Positions 1 through 10,259 are shown, counted from the first letter of the stretch. The stretch is 31,090 nt of DNA from Symbiodinium natans (GCA_905221605.1 CAJNDS010001163.1:1-31090), one strand, 5' to 3'. A program made the numbers and translations. Notes: a model not told the origin generated them from the letters alone.

Positions 1-6
1 TTCCCA

Positions 7-41
7 TGCCGCTTGGGCGAGGTGTGCCGCTTGGGCGAGGT
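7..41. repeat. Two-copy 17-bp tandem repeat
   Basis: The 17-mer TGCCGCTTGGGCGAGGT occurs at 7-23 and again at 25-41 with one base between. It is at the window edge, so the array may extend further left. Confidence 0.75.
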
Positions 42-60
42 ATTTCATTTAACACAAATT

Positions 61-113
61 TCTCGTACGGAGATTTCTAATTGATGCTTTTGGGCGCAGA
101 AGTCGCTTACACC
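61..113 (+). repeat. Dispersed ~50 bp repeat, copy a
   Basis: Contains a GGAGATTTCTAATTGATGC lead followed by TTTTGGGCGCAGAAGTCGC and TTACACCG. This copy keeps the GCGCAGAAGTCGC core that also occurs in copies e, h, j and k. Its closest partner is copy d (10765-10818), which shares the TCTCGTA(C/T)GGAGATTTCTAA lead. Confidence 0.75.
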
Positions 114-280
114 GTTGGTCTTCCCATTTGAATCTATTGCGTCTTTTACAACGATCCCCTAATTCCATCAAAAAAAATATTCCTAATCATAAATTATGAA
201 TATGTCGAGGCGTCTTAGAGAATTCGGAATTCTTCTTATTTAGAAACCCCTCAGCAATTTTATTTTTGAATTTCTATAGG

Positions 281-328
281 GAATTCATATAAATTGGTAT
301 TTTTGTGAGCATATGTTTCTCGCCCCGA
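281..328 (+). repeat. Dispersed ~50 bp repeat, copy b (diverged)
   Basis: GAATTCATATAAATTGGTAT followed by TTTTGTGAGCATATGTTTCTCGCCCC. The central GGG is degraded but order and spacing of the blocks match the other copies. Confidence 0.5.
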
Positions 329-1670
329 AATCTTGAGCTTGCATGATGATATTTCATAGAGAGCATTATAGAAAATATGAATATATTTTTGAAAGGATAT
401 CGATTCAGATGATCTTTTTTTTCCTTTCGATGATGAATGATGGGTCTCATTAAGAATCTCGAATTTAGGATCATCTGGTTCACGATTCGTGATGATGGTC
501 TTTTTTCTTTTTCTCTTATACGATAGATGAATAAGAATTCTCCATCAAAATTGATCAATTCATTCTTGGTATCTATTTCTGCTTGATGAGGAGGACCTCT
601 GAATATTAGATATCCTCATTGGGGGGAATCCCCTTAATATAAGATAATATTGATTTATCGATTTGATTTCTTGATTATTGAATAGGATACAAATCGTCTA
701 TATCTTATTTCATAAATATTGGGATCTCTGAAAATTATTAATTGATATTTGCCAATATAGAATGAGTGGCACTAGATATTTTCATTAAAGGGATTTGATA
801 GTGAATATCAAATCTTCGAAGATCCCCATACGAAAGAATTTTCATTCCCATCTATTTCTGAGAGCGATCTGGGAACAAAAGATTGGGCATTCATTACTAC
901 AATGATCAGGAAAAGCATGCGATATCTAGACCTATGTCTGAGGACGATATGAATAAGATTATATGAAATATATAAATAGATTGAAATTAATCTATAGAAG
1001 GGACGGATCAATTCAGATTTGAGACGAATATTTGGCATCAATGGGCATGGATCTATTTAATCGGGGAGGATATCATTATTAATCATATGCTGGATCCGGA
1101 AATAATGAATATTTATAATCTCATCTCTCCAATCGTAATGGAATCTTTCATCATGGCCTCATAAAGAGATTGGAATATGGGATTCTGATGAAATAGGAAT
1201 TGGGAATAAGAATTTGATGCATGTATTAGGAGAAGAATGATAGGATATTTCTTAGATCCAATCTATTCGGGAAAAATGAAATTGATGATATACGCGTCCA
1301 AATCTTCCTTATCAAAGGAATAAGAGAGACTCATATTCTCCATGATATCCACAAGAGATTCTTTCGATAGAAAGTACAAAAGAAAAGATATAGAAAATCC
1401 ATACCCGGCGACGCGTATTTAAAATTCCCCATCATTTCCAATTGCCGACGGGACTTAGCATCCAACGAAGACAAGCAAGTATATAAAGAATCGAAAATAA
1501 TTCGTCGAATAAGAAATATTCAAAATCGGAATCGATCAATCATCAATCATTCATCGGAAGAATAATATCTTAATTCATAGCGTCCAATGAGAATACATTC
1601 TCATCTTTCCATGAGAATATTTTCTATGGAGGGGATATCCTGATGAACCATATACAATCCAGGATATTCC

Positions 1671-1710
1671 AATATATATATATATATTTATTTATTTATT
1701 TTATTTATAT
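1671..1710. repeat. AT/TTTA simple-sequence repeat
   Basis: A run of alternating TA followed directly by repeated TTTA units and a TATA tail. Confidence 0.85.
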
Positions 1711-1813
1711 AGAAATATCTCCATCCCATCATTCTTATATGTCCATATTGGAATGAACAATGACCCTGAATTGTCCCCTGCAAATCTCGTTTTAAATCGA
1801 AATTCAATAATTC

Positions 1814-1845
1814 AAGATATAGATATAGATATATATATATATATA
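1814..1845. repeat. GATATA/AT simple-sequence repeat
   Basis: Three AGATAT-type units lead into a pure AT dinucleotide run. It lies inside the 1753-2202 open frame and explains that frame's Asp-Ile-Tyr repeats, which argues against that frame being a gene. Confidence 0.85.
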
Positions 1846-2644
1846 GGGAATCATCCCTCCCTTCTCTTCTATCGATGGGACCAAATAATAAATATCATTC
1901 AAGAGGATATATCCTCCTTTCTCGAATTCTCTTATTCATTCGAATACGATGGATTCATATCCAAGATTCGTAATATTGCATCTATTAGTCAGAAATTGAT
2001 TCTGATGTTTCCGTTCCGCAAACCTCGTTGTATCAGAGAATTCTATGTGGATGGAGTCAATCATCGAAGTCTATTGATATGGAGATATGATATCAATATC
2101 AATGATTATTCGAGGATTCTGGTAGATTCCAGGTGGAATAACCAAGAATATATCAACAGGATGAACCTGGGGATCATCAAATGCACATCTTATCGACTCT
2201 AATTTTGGCTGAAGGACAACAAAATTCGTAAAACGATGGATCGTATTTAAAGAATTGAGAATATCCTATTTATTTCCTTATCGGAGATACCCAAGAATAT
2301 GGAGATCATGTGCATCCATATATGAGAGATCAGCAATATGAAGCATCCATATCTCCTTTCCATAATACGAAGATAAAAAAGCCCCAAGCCATCTCTCTCT
2401 GTGGGCAAGCGAGTTTGGACCCATTGAATTATTTAATCAACGTAGTCCCGAGGATATCTCCGAGACAAATTCATTGGAGGGTCTTATGGAGTTCCACCAA
2501 TCTGAGGTGATATAGAATCATATATATCAAATATTTATTTTTATTATTATAAGATCTCGTTCCATAAGATTGAAATCATTCATATTCCCAATGATAGATT
2601 ATATCTTATGATAAATATATTTCCAAATTTTCATATTCTCAATA

Positions 2645-2960
2645 TTTTTTGCGTCTTTTATATATTATATTAGAAAAGATTTTATATAAGATATTAGAAA
2701 AGATTATTTGACACTTCTGGATAAAAATATATTATCATAAGGGAGAAAAATATTATCTTAAAAATATCGCCGATAATTCTGATATTCTAAAGATTATTTG
2801 ATTTTCTGGAATAAAATTCACTATCATAAGGGAGAAAAACCACATCTTAAAATCATCGTCGATAATTGTGATATTCTTGCCTCTTTATATAATATATTAT
2901 AAAAACATGTTATTTCTGAAACAAATATATTATCGCAAGCCTTCATTCGTAATATTCGGA
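2645..2960. repeat. Degenerate ~90 bp tandem repeat
   Basis: AGATTATTTG at 2701 and 2791 begins two consecutive ~90 bp units, each followed in the same order by a TTCTGGA block, an ATCATAAGGGAGAAAAA block, an ATCTTAAAA block and a GATAATT(C/G)TGATATTCT block. A third, more diverged partial unit follows from about 2880 (TTATTTCTGAAAC, then ATATTATCGCAAG). I see no coding potential in it. Confidence 0.7.
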
Positions 2961-3388
2961 TCTCTAAAAAATAAAGAATATTAATTGAAAGAGATATTCA
3001 ATAATTTTCTCCGCAGATGAGAAAAGAAAGAAATCTTATTCCTTCAAATATTATATTATAATCTTGTCATAACGAATTTGATATTTATATCATCAATCGT
3101 ATTCTCCAATTGAAAAGAATACAAACCAGCCATTGATCATAAACGAACGATATAAGATATCATAAATAGATATGGGAGGCACTAGACCAGAATCAAATCA
3201 GAGGGGGAATCGTTTCACGCTATCTGGATATGATATGAATGGATCTATCCATTATATACGAATTAGGAATACACTTCTTCGACCTCCCGATATGAGAGAT
3301 GAATATTCATTCTCCCTTAGGACGATTCCTCGTGGTCTTTCTGGATTTCACTTAAAAGAATCTTGGCCCTGAAGGTCTTGGAAATCAT

Positions 3389-3836
3389 TAAAAAATGATT
3401 TGTCATTTTTCAGTCATTTCGGAGTCATTCTGGAGTCATTCTGCTATTGTCATTTTGTTGTCGTTTCTGTGTCGTTTTCTGCCTGAATCATTCTTACGTT
3501 GTCATTTTCTTGTGATTGTATTGTCGGTATTGGTGATGATAGTAGTAATAGTATGGCCGCATATATGGTATCTTGTGAGATCAAGCGTGGCACGAGTCAC
3601 CATTTTCTGCGTCGTGATTTGCAGAAAATGAATAAGACGATTACTTGCAACAAAGACGCAAGCCTTAGTTTTTTTGTCATTTTGGAGTCATGTGCTTGTC
3701 ATTCTTTGTCATGTTTTCTGTCATTTTTGGAGTCATTTTTCTGTCATTTTGGAATCATTCTGTTGTCATATCCCGTCCCTTCTGTCATTTTTTTGTCTTT
3801 TGGCGACCCCTTTGCCATTTGATCTGTCATTTTTCT
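3389..3836 (+). repeat. Array rich in TGTCATTTT / GGAGTCATT units
   Basis: Imperfect units of roughly 9-20 bp built on (T/A)GTCATTTT and GGAGTCATTCTG recur throughout. Frames across it read as Cys/Ser/Phe-rich low-complexity protein and show no domain. The reverse complement of the same unit makes up 4141-4262, so the two arrays face each other around a GC-richer core. Confidence 0.65.
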
Positions 3837-3839
3837 GAT

Positions 3840-4140
3840 ATCCATCATTTGCTCCAATCCTAATGTACGTCGTCCTCATCATCGTCGTCGTCGTGGCGCG
3901 CGTGTGAAGAGGGACAAGGATTCAACAATATCGATTTTGGAGGCCCATGTGGGCCATGTCTGAGGCCTTTGTTGAGGCCCCAGGAGGCCTATCGTCAGCT
4001 AGTTTGGACCCATTTTTTATGGGTCCCTTAATAGGGTCGCATTTGGGACCACAAATATGAGGGCTTTGGAGGGCCCATATGAACCCTGTCTGAGGGCTTT
4101 GCCTGGGCGCGTTTTTGTAGGATCCTTTATAATAATAATA
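3840..4140. other. GC-richer spacer between inverted arrays
   Basis: No gene seen. It begins with a CATCATCGTCGTCGTCGTGG microsatellite (about 3878-3900). It contains a diverged duplication: GAGGCCCATGTGGGCC near 3940 followed by TGTCTGAGGCCTTTG, and GAGGGCCCATATGAACC near 4073 followed by TGTCTGAGGGCTTTG, about 135 bp apart. Confidence 0.55.
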
Positions 4141-4262
4141 TTACAATACTATTGACTGACACATGACAAACAAATGACACAAACATGACACAAAAATGGC
4201 ATCAAAATGACAGCAGCAAATGACAACAAAATGACAAATAAATGATAAAGATAATTCCTGGA
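4141..4262 (-). repeat. Inverted array of ATGACA(A)AA units
   Basis: Repeated AAATGACA / ACAAAATGACA units, the reverse complement of the units at 3389-3836. With the GC-richer core this makes a ~0.87 kb block with inverted, internally repetitive arms, as in some foldback or miniature inverted-repeat elements. No target duplication could be established by eye. Confidence 0.55.
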
Positions 4263-4395
4263 TATGTCCCAAGGTCTGCAGGAGAGATTCTGACAAGATT
4301 TCAATTCTTTGATTCCCCTTTGGGGAACCTTCGTTCCTTCGTTCTTTCTTTGCATCTTCCTGGGATAGCCCTTAATTGGGGGTGGTGGCGGTCTT

Positions 4396-5480
4396 TTGGC
4401 ACGATGGGGTATATCGTATTGGTTTTCATTTGGCCCCCACATCTTGCCCATCAAATGGGGGTTAGGCATCTTGAGCGATAGATATGAAATGGATATGAGA
4501 ACCTTCCATATAGGCGATCTCGCTTACGTCCCCGCTCGGCGCCAAAATTATGCTTATATCGCACGTTTGTTGCCTGCGTATGTTGCCAACTGCCGCAGCG
4601 ATGGAGATGCAAGCCATTCAATATTTATCAATCTTCTATCCTACGAATCTGATTTGCTTTCAGATTCCAATCGGCTCATCGATCAGGCTCACATATTGCA
4701 GAATATATACGCAACTGTGCATGAGGACCTCATCCAAGGAAGTATGTTCGCCCATCAGGCACACATTTGCGCGGTTGCGGCGCCGGGAACGGGAGCTTGG
4801 CTTCATGCTCACCCCTCGCCAATTCGAGACTTAGTGGTCCCTGATATTGCATTTTCAGATGTTGTCAATCTACGTCTGGGAATGCCTGTTTTTAGTGAAG
4901 GCAAGGGATGCAATTATTGTGGTCAGCTGTTGGATCCTTTGGAATATCATATATTGACTTGTATACGACAGGGCAACAAATATGGAATCCATAATTCACT
5001 CCGAGATATTATCCATTGATATATTGAATTGGCTGGATTGAGACCGGACCAACTGGTTTGCTAGCTGACGACGCGCACCTGCGATCGGCTGATACATTAA
5101 TAGTGGCCCCGCCCTCATTGACGCCCAATTCGTGACGGAAATTTCTCCGATTAATTTTGGATTTGGCGGCGACTTCTCCCATATTATAATCTCATTTGAG
5201 TGAGGCAACTCGCACCACCTTGAACTCGGCGTCGAAGTACGCGGAGCCTAAGCGACATCAAAAGGTTAGATGGAGCCGTGCGCCGTCGCGAACATTGGTT
5301 TTGAATCGATCGTCTTCGAGAGTTTCGGAAGAATCGAGAGAGGAGGATTGAAATTATTGGAGAATATATGTAAATGAATTGATTCCCGATTGAAGAAACG
5401 AATAGGGTATTCTCGAAGGGTTTATTTGTCCAAATTGATTTTTGATTTATAAAGGGGACTTCATATTATGGATGGAGAAA
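4396..5480 (+). pseudogene. Decayed 3' half of a non-LTR retrotransposon ORF
   Basis: The frame 4396-5019 and its frame-shifted continuation match, in order, the C-terminal part of the intact ORF at 6858-10259. LPIKWGLGILSDRY corresponds to LPTKAGGLGLTIDRI. A CCHC-like cluster (Cys codons 4909, 4918; His 4948; Cys 4960) is followed by SLRDIIH, then a stop at 5017, then YIELAGLRPDQ (intact: AAHQAGMRPKL). In other frames come LRSADTLIVAP (intact: RRPADILLMSTP), LILDLAATSP (intact: LALDFALVSP), SKYAEPKRHQ, and GFESIVFESFG (intact: GFEPIVFETMG). At least two frameshifts and several stops break it. It is a diverged relative and more AT-rich than the intact copy. The reverse-transcriptase core is not visible upstream. 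Confidence 0.8.
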
Positions 5481-5945
5481 ATCTTGTATGGCCCCCGACG
5501 TTATACGTGTGCGATGATTGGTTTTCGGTCATTCCCACGCATGCACTTTTGAAGTATTATAAGGACAACAATGCTAAGATTCAGGGTTTGGAAGGGATGA
5601 TTTGCATAATAAAAGTGATGCAGGATTTCGTCCATCAATAGTCTGGAGACTGGTAAATTTCGGATATTCTGGTCCCTAGTGTATGTAAGGGGCCAAGATA
5701 GGGATAGAAAGTGCGGAATATGGTGCTTTTCAAATTTTTTTCAATAATTTCAAATTAGTTTCAAAATCCAGTTGCAAAATCATTATTAAGGGTGAATTAT
5801 AATTTCTGCCCCCATTGTTTGAAAATCAAGAACCCTTATAAAATTCAATTTCCACTTAACAACGCTTTTACAAATAGATTTTAAAACTATTTTGGAATTA
5901 TGGAAACGAATTTGAAACCGAGTGTTTGTCTTGGTTAAGCAGGTT
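5481..5945. other. AT-rich spacer without gene
   Basis: No coding or RNA feature seen. Composition switches to GC-rich near 5946, which I take as the approximate left edge of the younger retrotransposon insertion. Possible target duplications could not be fixed by eye. Confidence 0.5.
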
Positions 5946-6857
5946 CTATGCAAAGCACGTGTCGTCGTGCGTCGTGCGCCGTCGTCGTCGTCTTGCGCGC
6001 CGCTGCTGGAAGCAGCGGGTCAGCTCTAGTATATCTTAGAATCGATAATTCTAATTTAACGGGAATAGCCTTGTGTCCAAGCCATGCACGCCCGCTCGTG
6101 GCGCTTGGAAGCGCCCCCCGCTGCCCACGCCTAGTCGTTGAGCTGACGGCTGCGCGCCACAAGGGTGCGACCACCCTCTTACACTTGGATGCCGAGGGGG
6201 CGGGGGTCTTATGGGGAGAGATTTCAGAGATGGGCGTGTCCTTGGTTTGAGGTTCTGTTTTGGGGATTCCTAGTTTGCCAAGTTGGTCTCGAAGGGGCGC
6301 CTTTGGATTGGAAGCCACAAGTAGAAAGGCGTGTCACTCATGGGGAGGCAAGTAGAATCCGCAGATCGACTTGGATTAACGCAGCTTCTTTGTTCTTCTT
6401 ACACCACACACGTAGTTGTGCAGCCAACGTTCGCGGTAGCAACAGTTCCGCCCGTAAAAGCTCCCTCGGCGGCGGAGACAACTTCCTCAGCCAATGTTGG
6501 GAGGTTTGGATTGGGACATTCTTTGCGGTGTCAGAAAGGTTGTTTGGTTCAGTGTGTGGCCGTGGGATATTCCGGGAGTCACTTATCATAGATGTTGGAC
6601 AACGCTTCGTTCCCCCGGCGTACCTCTTTTACATGAGTTTGGAACTCGCTGCGCGATTAGATTGGGTGCGCTCTCTCATCTTAGTCTGCGGGATTCTCGT
6701 ATATTGGGCCGATATCCACTTCCCTATCCCTCTTTGTCGGGTCCTATCATGCATTCATGCCGGTATTTGTTCTGGCTACATGCCATGGACCACTCGAATC
6801 GGATTGCTCCTTCTGGTGTATCATTGGCCAGCTTTCCCACGGAGGGAGGCAGACGAT
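5946..6857 (+). other. Probable 5' leader of the non-LTR retrotransposon
   Basis: GC-rich sequence begins with a CGTCGT-rich stretch (about 5960-5996) and leads into the intact ORF. The main frame is open from a GTG at 6165 (first ATG 6189), but its translation up to 6857 is hydrophobic and Cys-rich with no recognised domain. Other frames are also open here, so this part is more likely leader or a small upstream ORF than a true N-terminus. Confidence 0.4.
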
Positions 6858-6877
6858 ATGGACATCGACGAAGGTAG
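6494..6877 (+). CDS. Possible small upstream ORF (ORF1-like), unidentified
   Basis: A 127-residue ATG-initiated frame whose stop (6875-6877) overlaps the favoured ATG of the main retrotransposon ORF (6858) by 20 bases in another frame. Its translation is basic towards the end (GGRRYGHRRR). I recognise no RNA-binding or coiled-coil motif. Overlapping ORF1/ORF2 arrangements are known in non-LTR elements, but this may simply be a chance open frame in GC-rich DNA. Confidence 0.2.
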   Translation: MLGGLDWDILCGVRKVVWFSVWPWDIPGVTYHRCWTTLRSPGVPLLHEFGTRCAIRLGALSHLSLRDSRILGRYPLPYPSLSGPIMHSCRYLFWLHAMDHSNRIAPSGVSLASFPTEGGRRYGHRRR

Positions 6878-9800
6878 GAAGATTCGGCGCAGAGCAGATG
6901 AGGCCATGGGAGATTCTCAAGCAGGGGGGATTGCTGGCTCGCGGGCTAGGGCCGGAGATGATGGGACAGCGGCGACGTTTCGGGAACTCTTTGGGGAAGA
7001 TGTCTCTAGCGAACAATTGCTTGCGGAGGAACAACAGGGGGGTAGACGATTATTGATGGGTCAATTACATTATTGTCCTGTTGAAGGCTGCCCGCGATGC
7101 CTCGGGGGGGGAGGACCAGGATGGAAAAGCGTGGATGCTGTCAGGGCTCATGTGGATCTTCACCTCGCTGGGGAGCTCCCGGGGAGGCCCACCCAACAAT
7201 GGCTTCGCGATCGGAAGTTAGGTTGTTGTCGGGTTTGTGGCCTTTCGGCTAGTCTTCGCGTTCACGAAGGGGTGCATTCTCGATGTTGGCCCAAACTCAT
7301 CAGCCCCCAGATGCCCGAGAACCATGCCATAGATGACCAGAGCGAACTTCCAACCCTCAAAGCAATTTTTACCGAACCAATTTATACTAAGGAACTCTAT
7401 CCGCCATCGTTGATCCCGCTTGCGCGAGAGGAATATGGCAAATGTATCGCTGCGGTGTTGCGGACCAACCGGTGGGACGCTTGGGAAACGAATTCTGCTG
7501 ACTCCGAGGCCAAACAGGCTTGCCGCAGGGCATGGACGGAACTCCTCATGTTTCCGAAAACTATCTGTAGACAATTTGGTAAGGGTCAGAAACCGCGGCA
7601 ATCCCTCAATTTTTCACGGGCCCTACTCCTTAGATGGAAATTGGGTGAGCGTGCTACACTTTGGAAAGATGCCCTTCAAGCCCAGAAGTGCCCCCGAGCC
7701 CCTAAGGAAGCTGCTTCTCCAGCCATAGGCGAACTGCATCGTAATGTCGAACGTCTCGTGATGACTGGTCGAGCCGGTCAGGCCCTTCAACGCTTGTTTT
7801 CGCCGGGGCTCGCGCATGACACTCCTGCTGTGCAAGCCAAGCTGGCGGCTAAATTCCCCGCCCCAAGCATACCTCCTAGGAGCCCCGCTCTTGTTCCCGG
7901 AAATACGCCCGAAATACCTGCTCCGCTCCTCCTCAAGGCTCTTCAGTCCTTCCAGGTTGGTAAAGGCCCAGGTCCAGATGGACTGCGCGCGGATTTCTTA
8001 CGGCTTCTGTGTGGCGAGACAGGGGATGTAGATTCTTTCGTGGAGTTAGTCCGGGATTTCGTTCAACTCCTTGCGGAAGGACACGCGCCAATCGCGCTCC
8101 GTGCTTGGATTGGGGGGGGGACCCTGGTGGGCATAGGCAAAAGAGACGCTCATGGGCGAGCCGTCCCGCTCGACCAGGACGCTCGTCCTATCGTCATGGG
8201 GACAGTTTGGCGTAAATTGGTATTCAAGACAACTTTCCTTCTCGACAAAGAAAGTATCCAGAGTCGTCTTGCTCCCCAACAAGTTGCAGTAGGAATCCGT
8301 TCGGGGGCCGAGGCAATGATCCACGCCGCTCGCGCATGGATTCGTGCTAACAACCACAAAACCGACTATGTTCTTCTGCAAAGAGACATCTCTAATGCTT
8401 ACAATTCTGTCCACACTCACATGTTCTTGGACGAATGTTATCAGTACGCCACGGCCTCTAGTAAGTTCGCCGAATTCTGCTATGGGGCCCCTAATCACCT
8501 CGTGTACCATGGTCGATTGATGCAATCCGCTCGCGGACAGCAAGGCTGCCCCCTTATGGGGTCTCTTTTCTGCTTGGCCAGGAAACGAATGTATGAAGAA
8601 GCCTACGGTAATGCTGGGGGAAGCCATGCTTGTTTCGACCCTGAGTTCGCGGACGATGGTTTTTGTGGGGGGCCTGTCGCTTCAGTATGGGCGATTTTCG
8701 AGCAGGAAATTGCGCTCGCCGAGAAGTACGGACTTCACTTTGACATGGGCAAAACTACTCTTTATCTCCTCTCAGGGGAAGCTTTCCATGCTGACCTTCG
8801 ACCCTTTCAGGCTCTCGGAATTCGAATCGTGAAGGGAATCGACATTCAGATGCTTCAGGTTCCCATCAGCGGTCGGGAAGACTTTTACGCAGAATGGAAC
8901 CGCCTCAAAATCGCTGCGATCGACGAGGCTGTGACGGCTATAGAACAGTTGCCCCACAAACACGTGGCCTTGCACTTATTGCAGAAATGCATGAGTTTCC
9001 CGAAGTTGTCTTATTGTAGTCGTACGATCAGTCGTTCCCATCTTCAACCATTGCTCGAGGCCCATAGTGAACGCATACGTGTTGCTCTTCAATACCTTCT
9101 AGGCAGACAATTGACCGACAGACAATGGATCCAAGCGACGCTTCCGACGAAGGCCGGGGGACTAGGTCTGACGATCGACCGGATAGCTGTTCAGGGCGGT
9201 TTCATTTCTCGAGCCGACATTGCCATGGTTTGTTCATGCCGGTCCACCAGAGAACAGGTTCGAGGAATGTTGGGCATTGCTGGAGATATGGGAATCGATC
9301 CCATCGAGGAGTCAGCTACTCGATCCTTGAGACAACTTCTCCCGACTTCCATCTTAGGAGATGGCCCCAATGTTCTCAAGCAGCGAGATCTCAATCAAGC
9401 TGCTATTGAGAAGTCAGGCGCTTACCTCCTCCAAGCCCTTCCTGCAGGAGAAGTAGCTAGATTCCAGGCTTGTAGGGCACCTTGGGCCGACGGTTGGTTG
9501 AACGTCGTCCCGAGTTCTTGTTTCGACACCCTTCTGTCCAATGTTGCAGTCGTTGATTCTATTTCTTTGCGACTTGGTCTCGAGGTTCTCGAAAAAGCGA
9601 ACATGTGTCCCTTTTGCCCCCAAGCCCTCGATCTTCTCGGTCACCATTGTACGACTTGCATGGCAGGAGGTATGAGAACTCGAATGCACTATACTCTTCG
9701 AGATACGATCTTCCGCGCGGCCCACCAGGCCGGAATGCGACCCAAACTCGAACCCGGAAGTTTGCTTCCTCACGATCTCGAACGTCGACCGGCGGACATT

Positions 9801-10259
9801 CTCCTCATGAGTACCCCTCTTCTTCGTCAAAACCAATGGCGTCGGTATTCACAGCTCGCTCTTGACTTTGCCTTGGTCTCCCCCTTCTCGCTCTCTTCAA
9901 TCGGGAGGGGCGTCGCGGAAATAGGGGCAGCCGCGCGTTTTTACGCAGAGAAGAAACGTCAAGATCGGGGCACCCAGGAAGCGTGCCAAGCACAACAGAT
10001 AGGCTTTGAACCCATCGTTTTCGAAACTATGGGAGGATGCGAGTTCGGAGCCCATCAACTTTTGAAAAGCCTCTGTCAAGAATGCGACAAAGTCTTGAGT
10101 AGATCTGATGGGTCAACGAAATCTTTCTTGAAAGGACGGATCTCGATCGATATCCAACGTGGCTTATCCCATATTCTTGAACGTTGCCGGACCGCCCAAC
10201 TCGCAGAGGGCGACACGGAGGGGCACATTAGGAGATTCATTCACGAGTGTAGTGGGTAA
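6858..10259 (+). CDS. Non-LTR retrotransposon polyprotein: zinc fingers, reverse transcriptase, restriction-like endonuclease
   Basis: Intact 1,133-residue frame from ATG 6858. This start is favoured because the upstream in-frame extension (to ATG 6189) lacks conserved sequence. Order: an N-terminal C2H2-like finger (Cys codons 7074 and 7089, His 7149 and 7161), a second (Cys 7227, 7236; His 7263, 7275), the reverse transcriptase with motif A around DISNAYNSV (Asp 8385), motif B GQQGCPLMGSLF (8535-8570) and motif C FADDG (8646-8660), then a C-terminal CCHC cluster (Cys 9606, 9615; His 9642; Cys 9657). After this come RRPADIL and LALDFAL (Asp 9795 and 9864) with a lysine cluster near 9951, fitting the PD-(D/E)XK endonuclease of R2/CRE-class elements. 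Such proteins nick target DNA and copy their RNA there by target-primed reverse transcription. No stop or frameshift interrupts it, unlike the two relatives in this window. Exact clade not assigned. Confidence 0.85.
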   Translation: MDIDEGRKIRRRADEAMGDSQAGGIAGSRARAGDDGTAATFRELFGEDVSSEQLLAEEQQGGRRLLMGQLHYCPVEGCPRCLGGGGPGWKSVDAVRAHVDLHLAGELPGRPTQQWLRDRKLGCCRVCGLSASLRVHEGVHSRCWPKLISPQMPENHAIDDQSELPTLKAIFTEPIYTKELYPPSLIPLAREEYGKCIAAVLRTNRWDAWETNSADSEAKQACRRAWTELLMFPKTICRQFGKGQKPRQSLNFSRALLLRWKLGERATLWKDALQAQKCPRAPKEAASPAIGELHRNVERLVMTGRAGQALQRLFSPGLAHDTPAVQAKLAAKFPAPSIPPRSPALVPGNTPEIPAPLLLKALQSFQVGKGPGPDGLRADFLRLLCGETGDVDSFVELVRDFVQLLAEGHAPIALRAWIGGGTLVGIGKRDAHGRAVPLDQDARPIVMGTVWRKLVFKTTFLLDKESIQSRLAPQQVAVGIRSGAEAMIHAARAWIRANNHKTDYVLLQRDISNAYNSVHTHMFLDECYQYATASSKFAEFCYGAPNHLVYHGRLMQSARGQQGCPLMGSLFCLARKRMYEEAYGNAGGSHACFDPEFADDGFCGGPVASVWAIFEQEIALAEKYGLHFDMGKTTLYLLSGEAFHADLRPFQALGIRIVKGIDIQMLQVPISGREDFYAEWNRLKIAAIDEAVTAIEQLPHKHVALHLLQKCMSFPKLSYCSRTISRSHLQPLLEAHSERIRVALQYLLGRQLTDRQWIQATLPTKAGGLGLTIDRIAVQGGFISRADIAMVCSCRSTREQVRGMLGIAGDMGIDPIEESATRSLRQLLPTSILGDGPNVLKQRDLNQAAIEKSGAYLLQALPAGEVARFQACRAPWADGWLNVVPSSCFDTLLSNVAVVDSISLRLGLEVLEKANMCPFCPQALDLLGHHCTTCMAGGMRTRMHYTLRDTIFRAAHQAGMRPKLEPGSLLPHDLERRPADILLMSTPLLRQNQWRRYSQLALDFALVSPFSLSSIGRGVAEIGAAARFYAEKKRQDRGTQEACQAQQIGFEPIVFETMGGCEFGAHQLLKSLCQECDKVLSRSDGSTKSFLKGRISIDIQRGLSHILERCRTAQLAEGDTEGHIRRFIHECSG

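Larger units (their letters stand above)
1..3390. other. AT-rich region with no convincing gene
   Basis: This stretch is strongly AT-rich and rich in GATATC/ATAT-like strings. Open frames are short and show no protein motif I recognise; the longest, 1753-2202 on the plus strand, encodes Ile/Asp/Tyr-rich sequence explained by composition. It holds two members of a dispersed repeat family (near 61 and 281), simple repeats near 1671 and 1814, and a degenerate ~90 bp tandem repeat near 2695. It may be old mobile-element DNA decayed towards AT, but I could not align it to a known element by eye. Confidence 0.6.

Noticed and set aside
1753-2202. 149-residue plus-strand open frame in the AT-rich left end
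   Set aside because: Its Asp-Ile-Tyr repeats come from a simple-sequence run, it has no recognisable motif, and nothing around it supports a gene.
1-3390. Possible organelle DNA because of AT richness
   Set aside because: No organelle gene, rRNA or tRNA was found, and the same dispersed repeats occur here and at 10.7-13.8 kb around nuclear-type retroelements.
8046-8627. Long minus-strand frame (193 residues) opposite the RT domain
   Set aside because: The plus strand carries conserved RT motifs across exactly this region; the minus frame is a shadow.
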